Assembly (NCBI GenBank): GCA_009917695.1 | Contig: JAACJG010000023.1 | Coordinates: 1-32,220, forward strand | Source: Candidatus Rifleibacterium amylolyticum | Lineage (GTDB): Bacteria; Muiribacteriota; Ozemobacteria; Ozemobacterales; Ozemobacteraceae | Length of the DNA: 32,220 nt | Reading direction: 5' to 3' | Shown here: positions 24,791 to 32,220 of the stretch, in pieces | How positions within the stretch are numbered: the first letter of the stretch is position 1 | Layout: the number at the start of each line of letters is the position of its first letter | The notes under the pieces: generated by a model | Database searches by the model: none | What the model was told of the DNA's origin: nothing | Seen by the model: the letters and a program-made list of their open reading frames with translations, nothing else | Program-made: the position numbers and the translations under genes

Positions 24791-25362
24791 AGTTCAGGCA
24801 CCGGCATATCACCCTGTGGTGTCAGGTCGTTGAGATAAAGCTCAAATTCGCCTTCCATTGATGTCTCTTCGTCATTGATGCGCAAAGTGCCGAGCTGGAC
24901 GAAACTTCCCGGATTCGGCTGATTTCTGGTGAGAGTCATGTGACCAATCGGCACTGGAAGCTTGAGCTTATCCTGCTTTTCGTCTTTGCTGATTTCAAAA
25001 TCAGACATGCGAAACAGATCAGCTGCGATTTTTCCCTCTTCAGCAGTTACAATTTTGAGGGCGTATTTGAATCCGGCCAGACCGAGATGACCATCTGGCT
25101 GAGAAGCCGAAACAGCTTTATCGTCGCCACTGCCCTTTTTACTGCCAGATTTATACTTTATGCCAAGCTTGACGGTCTTGAATTCTTTGCCTTTAAAAGC
25201 GAATCCCTGGGCAAACAAAACAATGGTATCATCTTTGGCAGCTCCAACCTGTGCGGCAGGCCCGTCCTGACAACCGGCCGAACCGCAGCCTGACTCAGCA
25301 AAAGCCGGTACAAAACCGATGGCGACCAGAACAACCAGCAGAATTACAAGTTTACGCATCAT
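24787..25362 (-). CDS. Secreted hypothetical protein
   Basis: 191 residues from the ATG at 25362, which has AGGGGGAA a few bases upstream; the longer frame from 25383 places that ribosome site inside the gene and is rejected. A signal peptide (MMRKLVILLVVLVAIGFVPAFA, about 22 residues, cleavage before ESG) is followed by SGCGSAGCQD, whose two Cys could form a disulfide or bind metal. The rest is a predicted beta-rich domain with a Lys/Gly/Ser loop (KYKSGSKKGSGDDK). No family is recognised. Its last codons overlap the convergent end of cyclase paralogue 2, so the two transcripts are antisense at their 3' ends. Confidence 0.82.
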   Translation of the reverse strand: MMRKLVILLVVLVAIGFVPAFAESGCGSAGCQDGPAAQVGAAKDDTIVLFAQGFAFKGKEFKTVKLGIKYKSGSKKGSGDDKAVSASQPDGHLGLAGFKYALKIVTAEEGKIAADLFRMSDFEISKDEKQDKLKLPVPIGHMTLTRNQPNPGSFVQLGTLRINDEETSMEGEFELYLNDLTPQGDMPVPEL

Positions 25363-25390
25363 TGTTGTTTCCCCCTGTGGCATAATCTAA

Positions 25391-25396
25391 TATAAT
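25391..25396 (+). promoter_or_regulatory. Possible -10 box before the ankyrin gene
   Basis: A perfect TATAAT lies 18 bases before the ATG at 25414 and 36 bases before the ATG at 25432. The -35 region is poor (TTTCCC at 17 bases), and the AT-rich stretch could equally serve the divergent gene. Confidence 0.3.
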
Positions 25397-25413
25397 TTTA
25401 TCAGACTTTACTT

Positions 25414-26148
25414 ATGCGTGGTATTGAAAGCATGTTAATTTTTTTTAAGCGACTGTTTTTACTGATTACATTGGCAAGCCTTTTCTGGTGTGAATCACCG
25501 GCAAATGCAGCAGCCTTTCACGATCTGATCAAAGAAGGCGAACTCGAGCAGGTTCGCACCAGTATTGCCCGCGACAGCGTTCTCGCCAACATGGCCGACG
25601 AAATCGGCATGTCACCGCTGCATATCGCAGTAATCAGCGGACATCTACGCATAGTGAATGTGCTGATCAATGCCGGAGCCGAGGTAAACGCGACCGACTA
25701 CCTGAAAAGACGCACGCCGCTTCATTATGCCGCATTTCACAATTACCCGAAGATAATGCTTTTTCTGCTCAGTCGGCGCGCTGACCACAGTATGGCAGAC
25801 AGCGAAGGGAACCAGGCTCTGCATTTTGCTGCGGCAAACGGCTGTTACAGCACCGTCGATATTCTGCTGCAACATCTCGCAAATCCCGACTGCCTCAACC
25901 AGAACTGGCAGACGCCGTTGCATCTGGCCGCTTATGCCGGCAGTCGTCGCGACCTTTTTCCCAGCGCCTCAAAAAAAGAAGAAGATTATCTGGCTGTTAC
26001 CAGACTATTGCTTCTACAGGGCGCCACACCAGGAATAAAAGACATCTGGCAGAACATACCAGAAACCCTGGCCTGGCAGCGCAGCGGCGGCAAAGAATTT
26101 GCCCGCAGTTTTACGCGCCTGATGAACGGCAAGGATCTGCACCGCTGA
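25414..26148 (+). CDS. Secreted ankyrin-repeat protein
   Basis: 244 residues. A hydrophobic signal sequence (residues 7-33, FFKRLFLLITLASLFW...ANA) directs it out of the cytoplasm. An N-cap helix pair (34-60) is followed by four ankyrin repeats, recognisable by their TPLH-like cores: SPLHIAV (67-73), TPLHYAA (101-107), QALHFAA (134-140) and TPLHLAA (167-173). The fourth repeat carries an insertion (about 177-192, SRRDLFPSASKKEED) before its second helix. ATG 25414 is listed, but ATG 25432 gives a more usual signal peptide and may be the true start. Ankyrin repeats bind proteins; the partner is unknown. It is divergent from the preceding gene. Confidence 0.88.
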   Translation: MRGIESMLIFFKRLFLLITLASLFWCESPANAAAFHDLIKEGELEQVRTSIARDSVLANMADEIGMSPLHIAVISGHLRIVNVLINAGAEVNATDYLKRRTPLHYAAFHNYPKIMLFLLSRRADHSMADSEGNQALHFAAANGCYSTVDILLQHLANPDCLNQNWQTPLHLAAYAGSRRDLFPSASKKEEDYLAVTRLLLLQGATPGIKDIWQNIPETLAWQRSGGKEFARSFTRLMNGKDLHR

Positions 26149-26252
26149 CATAGATTTCTGGTCACTCCCCGGAAAAACTTTACTTGCAGCCATGTTTTTT
26201 ATTAAACTACAGCAATTGAGTCGATCACAGTCAAGATCCGGCAGGTAATAAC

Positions 26253-28376
26253 ATGAACGAATTTGCAGAGGGCAATCCGGCAGCAGCTGCCGAAAACGGT
26301 CAGCAACCGGCGACAGGAAACTCTTCGGGCAGTAATGCTGTCGAAAAGATTGGCTTTTTTCAGAGTATCAAGCTCAGAGCCTGGGCAGGCATCTTTCTGC
26401 TCACGCTGATTCCGCTGCTTCTGCTCGGCGGCTATGCCTTCAATATTCTGGGCGACATCGCCAGAAATATTCTCATCGAGGGCAATATACAAGCTTTTCA
26501 GCAGGTCAAATACGAAGTTGACCAGTATGTCAGTGGTTATGATGAGCTTACCGGGTTTCTTGCCAAAGATGTGCGACTGCAGAACCCCGGCAGTCCAGAG
26601 GCACGGCAGGCGCTGCAACAGCTCGATCAGGCCTACGAATACGTCGAAAGAATAGTATTGTGCGGCGCCGACGGCACGCTGCTTTCGCACTCAAAACCTG
26701 ACAGTGAAGCGATAACTGAGCTGAGCGTTCCAGAAAAGCTTTTATTCAACATGTCTGATCGCATCTTTTTTTCGCCGGAAGCTTTTCATGTGAAGGCCGC
26801 GATCAGCAACGACCCGGACTCTCCGCTGATCATCAGTACGATATCTTTTCTCAAGCTGCGCAAATCGCTTGAGGGAATCACCTTTGGTACAAATTTCCGC
26901 TATTTTCTGGTCACACAGAATGGCGAAAACATACTGGAACAGCCTGATTTTCCGAAAGATCTGATTGCCGAACTCATGGAGAAGCAGTGCGGAGCCTACG
27001 ACCTGCTGCCCGAAAAATCCGGCATATCTCCACAGCTCGTAATTTCGCTGCCCATACTGCAATACGGCCTGCGCATCTTTGTTTTTCAGAATGCCGGCGA
27101 TGTTTATGCGGTTGCGCGCTCGATCGGCAGTAAAACACTCAATTTCACCCTGCTTCTCTGTGCGATCGCCTTTATCATGGCAACCTATTTCAGCCACCGC
27201 ATGACCAGCCCGGTCATTCAAATTGCGCGCAAGGCCAATGAAATGAGCGAAGGCAATCTGACCGCCCGAGTAGCGATCAACAGCAGCGATGAAATAGGTT
27301 TTCTCGCACGCAGCTTCAACCACATGGGCGACCGCATTCACAAAAAGGTATTCGAACTCAGCGCCATGTACCGCGTAACCCAGCTGATAAACACCTCTGC
27401 CACCTATCAGCAGGCTCTCGATGGCTGTCTCGAGCACCTGATCGAAATTTTCAAGGCACAGCGTGGTTCTATCATGCTGCTCAACGAAGACAAAACCAGA
27501 CTGCGCGTCGAAAGTTTTCGCCAGGCCGATAAGTCAGGCAGTGACAGCGACAGAACTCCTAAAACCCGTCTCGAACTCAGGCTCGGCGAAGGCATCGCTG
27601 GCGAGGTGGCCGAAAGCGGTCAGGCCATTCTCTGCATGGACTGCAAAACCGACGAACGTTTCAAAAATTACGATGCGCAGAATGACCTCAAATCACCAGG
27701 AACCTTGATATCAGTGCCTCTGACTGTGCATGGCAACACCATGGGCGTCATCAATCTGACCGACCGTTCCAACAGCCAGCCGTTCAGTCAGGAAGACCTC
27801 GATCTGCTGCTGGCCATAGCCAAGCAGATGGCGATGTCGATCGACAATGCCAGACTGCACGACCTTTCGATCAGCGATGGGCTGACCGAGCTTTACATCA
27901 GGCGCTTTTTCGAAATTCGTCTCGAAGACGAGATCAAGCGTGCGCGGCGTTTCAGCTTTCCGCTGACTCTGGTCATGTTCGATGTCGATGACCTGGCAAA
28001 GGTTAACGAAGCGAGAGGTCGTAAAGCCGGCGATGTTGTGTTGTATGAAATCGCCCGCATACTGAAAGACTCAGTGCGCGCAACCGATATTCCGGCCCGG
28101 TTTGGCGAAGAAGAATTTGCTGTCATTCTTGCCCACACCACTGCTGACCAGGCACTGATTTTTGCCGAGCGCCTGCGCGAACGCATTGCCGCCCAGAAGA
28201 TCACAACCCCCACCGGAGAGGTACAAGTCACAGTCAGTGTCGGAATTGGCGAATACGACTCTGGCATAGAGCGCCATTATCAGCTGGTTGAGCACACACA
28301 GAAGGTTCTTGCCGAAAGCAAGCAAAAGGGTAAAAACCGCACAACCACATGGAAGAAGAAGGAGCCGAAGGCATGA
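26253..28376 (+). CDS. Membrane sensor diguanylate cyclase-like protein (extracytoplasmic sensor-HAMP-GAF-GGDEF)
   Basis: 707 residues. TM 43-64, an extracytoplasmic region of about 230 residues (probably Cache-type), TM about 296-316, HAMP about 317-370, GAF about 385-540 and a GGDEF domain about 545-695. The active-site loop reads GEEEF (618-622) instead of GGDEF/GGEEF. The I-site RxxD is present as RATD (609-612), five residues before it. Metal residue D577 and N585 are present, but the usual DhFKxxND segment reads DDLAKVNE. Activity is therefore plausible but uncertain; it may act as a c-di-GMP receptor. ATG 26253 has AGG seven bases upstream. Its stop overlaps the next gene (ATGA), so a periplasmic binding protein is translated with it. 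Confidence 0.92.
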   Translation: MNEFAEGNPAAAAENGQQPATGNSSGSNAVEKIGFFQSIKLRAWAGIFLLTLIPLLLLGGYAFNILGDIARNILIEGNIQAFQQVKYEVDQYVSGYDELTGFLAKDVRLQNPGSPEARQALQQLDQAYEYVERIVLCGADGTLLSHSKPDSEAITELSVPEKLLFNMSDRIFFSPEAFHVKAAISNDPDSPLIISTISFLKLRKSLEGITFGTNFRYFLVTQNGENILEQPDFPKDLIAELMEKQCGAYDLLPEKSGISPQLVISLPILQYGLRIFVFQNAGDVYAVARSIGSKTLNFTLLLCAIAFIMATYFSHRMTSPVIQIARKANEMSEGNLTARVAINSSDEIGFLARSFNHMGDRIHKKVFELSAMYRVTQLINTSATYQQALDGCLEHLIEIFKAQRGSIMLLNEDKTRLRVESFRQADKSGSDSDRTPKTRLELRLGEGIAGEVAESGQAILCMDCKTDERFKNYDAQNDLKSPGTLISVPLTVHGNTMGVINLTDRSNSQPFSQEDLDLLLAIAKQMAMSIDNARLHDLSISDGLTELYIRRFFEIRLEDEIKRARRFSFPLTLVMFDVDDLAKVNEARGRKAGDVVLYEIARILKDSVRATDIPARFGEEEFAVILAHTTADQALIFAERLRERIAAQKITTPTGEVQVTVSVGIGEYDSGIERHYQLVEHTQKVLAESKQKGKNRTTTWKKKEPKA

Positions 28377-29341
28377 AAATCCGGCAAAAAGCGATTTTTC
28401 TGGTTGTAGTTCTTTTTTCCTGCGCATGTTTCAGTGTTTCTGCTGCCGATTACCGGGTAAAACTGATCAAAAAGTTCTATTCTATTGGCACAGCAACCAT
28501 AAGCGGCACTTATTACCCTACCGGAAATTCAATAGCACGCGTTCTCAGCGCCAACCTCAACGGGGTTGTCGCCATTGCCGAACCAACCGCCGGTTCTCTT
28601 GCCAATATAGAATACCTGAGACGTGGGCAGATCGATCTTGCCCTGCTGCAGAGTGATGTTGCCTGGCAGGCAGGAAACTCAACCGCTGACAACCGGTTCA
28701 GGGAGTTGCGCATAATCGCTTCCCTGTATTCAGAGGTCATTCAGCTGGTTGTGCGCGACAATTCGAATATCAAGGAACTTAAAGATCTAAAAGGCTGTCG
28801 TATCGCAGTTGGCGACAAGGACAGCGGCAGTGCGGCCAGTATTATTCCAGTTTTCAAGGCTGCCGGACTTGAAGAAAGTGATTACACAATAGTTTATGAG
28901 CGCTTCACCAGGGCAACCGAATCGCTGATTGATGGCTATGTCGATGCTGTCTACTACGCAGGCGCAGTGCCGGCAGACGGCATAATCCGGCTGAACGCCA
29001 AGATGCCGGTAAGATTGATCGGCATTCCGACTGATGTTCGCCAGAAGCTTCTGGCTGAGCATCCCTATTTTACCGGCGAAAACATTCTTGCCGGATCTTA
29101 CAAGAACCAGAAGGCTGACGTCACTACTATTGGCTTCAGAGCGTTATTTGCCGGCACCGAAAGACTTTCGCCAAACGAGGTTTATAATATTTTACAGGCA
29201 ATTTATGAAAGCCCGGCTGGCCTGACTGACCTCAAACTGCGAAAAAGTGACGCAACCCGCGGTATTCAGCCCGAAATGCTGCACGAAGGCGCCCGCCGCT
29301 TCTTTACCGCACCCGACAATGCCGCTGCCCCGGCCAGATAG
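28373..29341 (+). CDS. TAXI family periplasmic solute-binding protein
   Basis: 322 residues from ATG 28373, which sits in an ATGA overlap with the GGDEF gene and has AAGGAG eight bases before it; the frame also opens earlier at 28349 but that start is inside the upstream gene. A signal peptide (1 to about 24, cleavage after VSA) precedes the TAXI signature: YSIGTATISGTYYPTGNSIA (36-55). TAXI proteins are the ligand receptors of TRAP transporters and bind carboxylates such as glutamate or 2-oxoglutarate. No TRAP membrane subunit lies in the window. Coupling to a membrane sensor suggests it delivers a ligand signal rather than feeding a transporter. Confidence 0.9.
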   Translation: MKIRQKAIFLVVVLFSCACFSVSAADYRVKLIKKFYSIGTATISGTYYPTGNSIARVLSANLNGVVAIAEPTAGSLANIEYLRRGQIDLALLQSDVAWQAGNSTADNRFRELRIIASLYSEVIQLVVRDNSNIKELKDLKGCRIAVGDKDSGSAASIIPVFKAAGLEESDYTIVYERFTRATESLIDGYVDAVYYAGAVPADGIIRLNAKMPVRLIGIPTDVRQKLLAEHPYFTGENILAGSYKNQKADVTTIGFRALFAGTERLSPNEVYNILQAIYESPAGLTDLKLRKSDATRGIQPEMLHEGARRFFTAPDNAAAPAR

Positions 29342-29358
29342 TTTTTGCTATGCCCGGT

Positions 29359-29387
29359 TTGGCAATTTGCTGATTTGTCAGTATAAT
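29359..29387 (+). promoter_or_regulatory. Strong sigma-70 promoter
   Basis: TTGGCA (29359-29364), a 17-base spacer and a perfect TATAAT (29382-29387). A start near 29394 gives a 25-base leader before the gene at 29419. Confidence 0.65.
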
Positions 29388-29418
29388 TTATAAAAAATCT
29401 CTATCGGGCGGTGTACGT

Positions 29419-30090
29419 ATGAGTCTATACAAGACCAGATTCATGGCGATTATATTGGCATTTATTCTCACTTTTGGTTGTTTGAGTGCAAGAGCTGAAG
29501 ATTCCAAGGCGACGTTCGACCGCTACCAGTCGCTTTACAAGTCTTACCAGGAAGCAGTGACGCGCCAGATTGACAGCGCCACGCTCGAGCAGATGGCCGC
29601 TGAACTGCAGGCCGCCAGCCGTGATTACTACCGCTCGATCGGCGTTGAAGTCACATTTGATGCCGAAAATCCTGGCGAACCCGTTGTTACACAATCCGAA
29701 CAATTTGCAGATTCAGCCGATTCCCAGGGCATAGGTGTCGTAAAATCGGCCCTGCAAAGAAAGTATGAAGAAATTCTATCCGCTCTTGGCAGCCCGAACC
29801 GCGAGAGCCGCTACGCCGAAATACAAAAGCAGCTCGAAGATTTTTTAAGCAGCTGCAATGATGCAGCTCTTCAGAAAGAAGCAATTTTTCAACTGTCAGA
29901 AGTCGTTTATGAGCGAACCAGAAGCATGGCAAAGGCCCAGGAAGTCCTGCTTAAATTTGCCAAAGCGACTGGCAATTCTGAATTTCGCCGCCAGGCAATG
30001 GCGCGCATAGTGGTTCTTAAAAAGAAATCGATCGTAGCCCAGAAGCGCGAGGAATTCAAGCAGATTCAGCAAAGCACCATCAACAAATAG
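29419..30090 (+). CDS. Secreted helical protein, frame continues past its TAG into a phospholipase D-like gene
   Basis: 223 residues before TAG 30088-30090. A signal peptide (about 1-26, cleavage after ARA) is followed by a nearly all-helical, Gln/Glu/Lys-rich chain with a short linker (about 75-100). The later part has helical-hairpin character (EKY...ILSALG, KQLEDFLSSCND, EAIFQLSEVVYERTRS), like TPR-type or periplasmic coiled proteins. No named family is recognised. The frame after the TAG is open and protein-like and runs straight into the phospholipase D domain, so this may be the N-terminal half of one 687-codon gene broken by a nonsense codon (CAG to TAG). A strong promoter lies 32 bases upstream. 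Confidence 0.8.
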   Translation: MSLYKTRFMAIILAFILTFGCLSARAEDSKATFDRYQSLYKSYQEAVTRQIDSATLEQMAAELQAASRDYYRSIGVEVTFDAENPGEPVVTQSEQFADSADSQGIGVVKSALQRKYEEILSALGSPNRESRYAEIQKQLEDFLSSCNDAALQKEAIFQLSEVVYERTRSMAKAQEVLLKFAKATGNSEFRRQAMARIVVLKKKSIVAQKREEFKQIQQSTINK

Positions 30091-30225
30091 GGCAAATACA
30101 GTAAGACCTCATGGCTGGCGATTCCAGTTAAGGTCTGGAGTCTGGGCAGTTATGCAGTTAACAATTTAAAACGACGTGCCAAAGGCCGTGAACTCGATAA
30201 AGCACTCAAAGACTATGACAAAGCT

Positions 30226-31482
30226 GTGCTCGATACCTATCCGGCCGGCTCTGCCGATGCGCTCACCCGTTCGAGTCTGATTCCTCTCAATACTGTCAGG
30301 GTCATGGTAAACGGCCGAACCAGCTTTCACTACCGCATCGAGCGGGCTAAGCAGGCGACTTCGAGCATCTTTTTCCAGACTCTGCTTTATCAGGACGATG
30401 AAACCGGCAACCGCATCGCCGATATTCTTATCGAAAAGGCGCAGAGCGGAGTCGATGTCAGGCTGATTCTCGATGATTTTTTCTCGTTCAACAAGAAAAG
30501 CGGCGTGATTCAGCGCCTGCGCAACGGCGGCGTGCAGGTCATGATCAATAATCCGATACTGAAAAACCTGCTCAAGGCCAACTTCAGATCGCATCAGAAG
30601 CTCTTTATCATCGACGAGAGCATAGCGATCGTCGGTGGCATGAATACCGGTGATGAGTATGCCAAAGGCGAAATTACCGAGTATGGCTGGCGCGATACCG
30701 ATGTTGAGCTGCAGGGACCGATAGTAAGAGAGATCGTTGAGCTGTTTGAACGCAACTGGGAAGACCTGACCCTGAAAAAGTGGAACGAAACTGGCGCTTT
30801 GAGCAAATATAAGAAGGCCAAAGAAATACGTAACGAGTTCGCGCCGCTCAAAAATGTCGATAAACTGATACGCGGCCCGCTGCCCGTTTATTTTGAACAG
30901 CCGCCGATTTATGACGATGTCAGCGCACGTTTTGTAAAAACCGCGCCGATAACCGAACAGGATGACAACGTTCTCGATCTTTTCGAGATTTATCTCAACC
31001 GCGCCCGCAGCGAAGTTATTCTCGAAACCGGCTATTTCATCCCGACCGAGCGTCTGGTTAATGCCATTGCAGCGGCCCGCAGCCGCGGAGTTACCGTCAA
31101 GATCATCACCAACTCGCTTGAATCCAATAACCATCCTTACGGTGGATTGGCAGGCCGCGCGACCTACGAACCGGTGCTGCGCACCGGCGCCCGCATATTC
31201 GAGTGGCAGGGCGCCCAGACGTTGCATTCGAAAGTCAGTCTGTTCGACAGCTTCGCGGTAACCATTGGTGCCTACAATATCAATTCACGCAGTCACAGCT
31301 GTGATTCTGAAGATGTCATAGCAATCGAAGATCGTCGTGTCGCCCAGGCATTTCGTTATGTTTTGAACAAAGACCTCAGCCGCTGCCGCGAGATCACCCT
31401 CGAAGAAGCTATCAGCTGGGACAAAAACCTGATCACCAAAGCAAAAATGCAATTCTTCAGCCTGTTCAAGTTTATGTTCTGA
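30226..31482 (+). CDS. Phospholipase D-family enzyme, cardiolipin synthase-like
   Basis: 418 residues if started at GTG 30226, but this GTG has no ribosome site. Both catalytic HKD motifs are intact: H123-x-K125-x4-D130 (SHQKLFIID) followed by VGGMN, and H334-x-K336-x4-D341 (LHSKVSLFD) followed by GAYNINSRS. This pairing is typical of cardiolipin synthases/phosphatidyltransferases that act at the membrane. The frame is open from 30091 onwards and encodes a plausible preceding segment (SWLAIPVKVWSLGSYAV, then a basic/acidic helix RRAKGRELDKALKDYDK), with no ATG, GTG or TTG start between. The natural product is therefore probably an extension of the upstream secreted helical protein, making a periplasmic-facing enzyme, unless the TAG inactivates it. 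Confidence 0.85.
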   Translation: MLDTYPAGSADALTRSSLIPLNTVRVMVNGRTSFHYRIERAKQATSSIFFQTLLYQDDETGNRIADILIEKAQSGVDVRLILDDFFSFNKKSGVIQRLRNGGVQVMINNPILKNLLKANFRSHQKLFIIDESIAIVGGMNTGDEYAKGEITEYGWRDTDVELQGPIVREIVELFERNWEDLTLKKWNETGALSKYKKAKEIRNEFAPLKNVDKLIRGPLPVYFEQPPIYDDVSARFVKTAPITEQDDNVLDLFEIYLNRARSEVILETGYFIPTERLVNAIAAARSRGVTVKIITNSLESNNHPYGGLAGRATYEPVLRTGARIFEWQGAQTLHSKVSLFDSFAVTIGAYNINSRSHSCDSEDVIAIEDRRVAQAFRYVLNKDLSRCREITLEEAISWDKNLITKAKMQFFSLFKFMF

Positions 31483-31580
31483 CTTTCTGAAAACAATCAG
31501 CTGGCTTTGCGGACTGACGCTTGAACAGTTCTGAGAGTTTGCCTCGGCAAATAGAGAAGGATTGTCGTCAGAATACAAAT

Positions 31581-31609
31581 TTATCACAAACGGCCGGCAG
31601 TGTTATGAT
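31581..31609 (+). promoter_or_regulatory. Possible sigma-70 promoter
   Basis: TTATCA (31581-31586) and TATGAT (31604-31609) with a 17-base spacer, about 30 bases before the ATG at 31641. Confidence 0.4.
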
Positions 31610-31640
31610 GTTCAGGTAATAAACTAAAGAGAATAAGAGA

Positions 31641-32220
31641 ATGAAGTCATCAAACTTGAGAGCCCATGCTACTTTTCTGACAATTCTGCTGGTGTTTTGC
31701 TGTTTTATTGCCAACTCCGCCGTTGTTGATACAGATGGTATTCCAGAAGCTGTTACCGAACTTTTATCCGGTAAAACCACCGACTTTACCGGTGTTGCAA
31801 ACCAGATTCCAGAGCATCAGCTCCCAACCGCCCTTGCTGCCGCAAAACTACTCAAATTCCGCGCCCTGCACGGTGAAACCAGTTTTAGCAGTAACGAAGC
31901 CGAAGCTTTTGAAACGATTCTTCTTGATCGAATGTCGGCAACTCGGCAGGTCGCTTTCTCGCAAAACGAAACCTGCCGCAAAAAGATCGAACAGCACGAA
32001 ATCATGTTTGATGGCCAGAAGCTGCTTGTTCCGGCGCATTTTGTTGCTGATGCTGCTCTTGCAATTATCGACTGCCGCCCGAAAGGTGAAGCCGGCAGCC
32101 TGTTTCCAGATTTCAACATCGAGGTTTTCTCTCAAAGCCCGTTAACAGAAATAACACTGGCCATAAATGGCCAGGCGGTTAACACCAGAAACATTCTGAT
32201 AAACCAGAGCGCAAACACTT
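31641..32220 (+). CDS. Secreted protein of unknown function, N-terminal part (runs off right edge)
   Basis: The frame is open from ATG 31641 to the window end (193 codons), with AAGAGA close before the ATG. A signal peptide (about 1-27: LRAHATFLTILLVFCCFIANSA) is followed by an acidic start (VVDTDGIPEAVTELLSG), a helical stretch with ALAAAKLLKFRALHG, and then a more beta-like part from about residue 120 (HEIMFDGQKLLVPAHF) with two Cys (in ETCRKK and IIDCRPKG). The last visible residues (IEVFSQSPLTEITLAINGQ) look like the beginning of an immunoglobulin-like or other beta-sandwich domain, which is only an impression. No family is recognised. Confidence 0.75.
   Translation, partial: MKSSNLRAHATFLTILLVFCCFIANSAVVDTDGIPEAVTELLSGKTTDFTGVANQIPEHQLPTALAAAKLLKFRALHGETSFSSNEAEAFETILLDRMSATRQVAFSQNETCRKKIEQHEIMFDGQKLLVPAHFVADAALAIIDCRPKGEAGSLFPDFNIEVFSQSPLTEITLAINGQAVNTRNILINQSANT

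Noticed and set aside
12623-30090. Reassignment of TAA/TAG to glutamine, suggested by two Gln-to-stop-like interruptions.
   Set aside because: Several intact genes here end properly at TAG or TAA (for example the M18 peptidase, the hydrolase at 10281, the TAXI protein, cyclase 2), with neighbours starting just after. Local mutation, error or readthrough is more likely.
30166-31227. 353-codon minus-strand frame opposite the phospholipase D gene.
   Set aside because: The plus strand carries both HKD motifs and normal codon structure; the minus-strand frame is its shadow.

Overview
The window looks like a chromosomal stretch from a diderm (Gram-negative type) bacterium. It carries a sodium-pumping NADH:quinone reductase operon, class 1 peptide release factor RF3, many proteins with signal peptides or inner-membrane sensor modules, and sigma-70-like promoters. 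Base composition is fairly balanced. No rRNA, tRNA or ribosomal-protein marker is present, so the lineage cannot be fixed. The taste for giant membrane-bound cyclases would fit a poorly characterised phylum such as Candidatus Riflebacteria, but that is only a guess.

Layout. 1-104 (-): 5' end of an IS630-type transposase running off the left edge. 213-4723 (-): nqrB-C-D-E-F plus a small conserved gene after nqrF, with a promoter at 4752-4781 and a terminator at 169-194; nqrA is missing. 4724-5078: non-coding and rich in hairpins. 5079-5924 (-): alpha/beta hydrolase. 6045-6228 (+): strong promoter, about 150 nt of structured RNA and a terminator, read here as an uncharacterised small RNA. 6256-6378 (-): 40-residue cysteine-rich protein. 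6795-8822 (-): prfC and a short gene. 8972-11162 (+): M18 aminopeptidase and a membrane-anchored hydrolase. 11171-11728 (-): mntP. 11820-12212 (+): conserved hypothetical.

The centre of interest is 12353-24790 (+). A zinc-ribbon membrane gene, interrupted by an in-frame TAA, overlaps the start of a 1984-residue adenylate cyclase. A 1991-residue paralogue follows. Each giant protein is an internal duplication with a period of about 1014-1028 residues. Each half holds a membrane/extracytoplasmic sensor module, a HAMP domain and a class III cyclase domain. The two cyclase domains have complementary losses: the first keeps both metal-binding Asp but has Lys in place of the catalytic Asn and Arg; the second keeps Lys/Asp/Asn/Arg but has lost the first metal Asp. 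Each chain should therefore fold into one intact and one dead active site. This is the M1-C1-M2-C2 logic of animal transmembrane adenylate cyclases, found here in bacterial genes.

The right part holds a secreted hypothetical (24787-25362, -), a secreted ankyrin-repeat protein, a Cache-like/HAMP/GAF/GGDEF protein translationally coupled to a TAXI-type periplasmic binding protein, a secreted helical protein whose frame continues across a TAG into a phospholipase D-type (cardiolipin synthase-like) enzyme, and a secreted protein open at the right edge. Together 12353-29341 is dense in second-messenger signalling (cAMP and c-di-GMP types) attached to envelope sensors.
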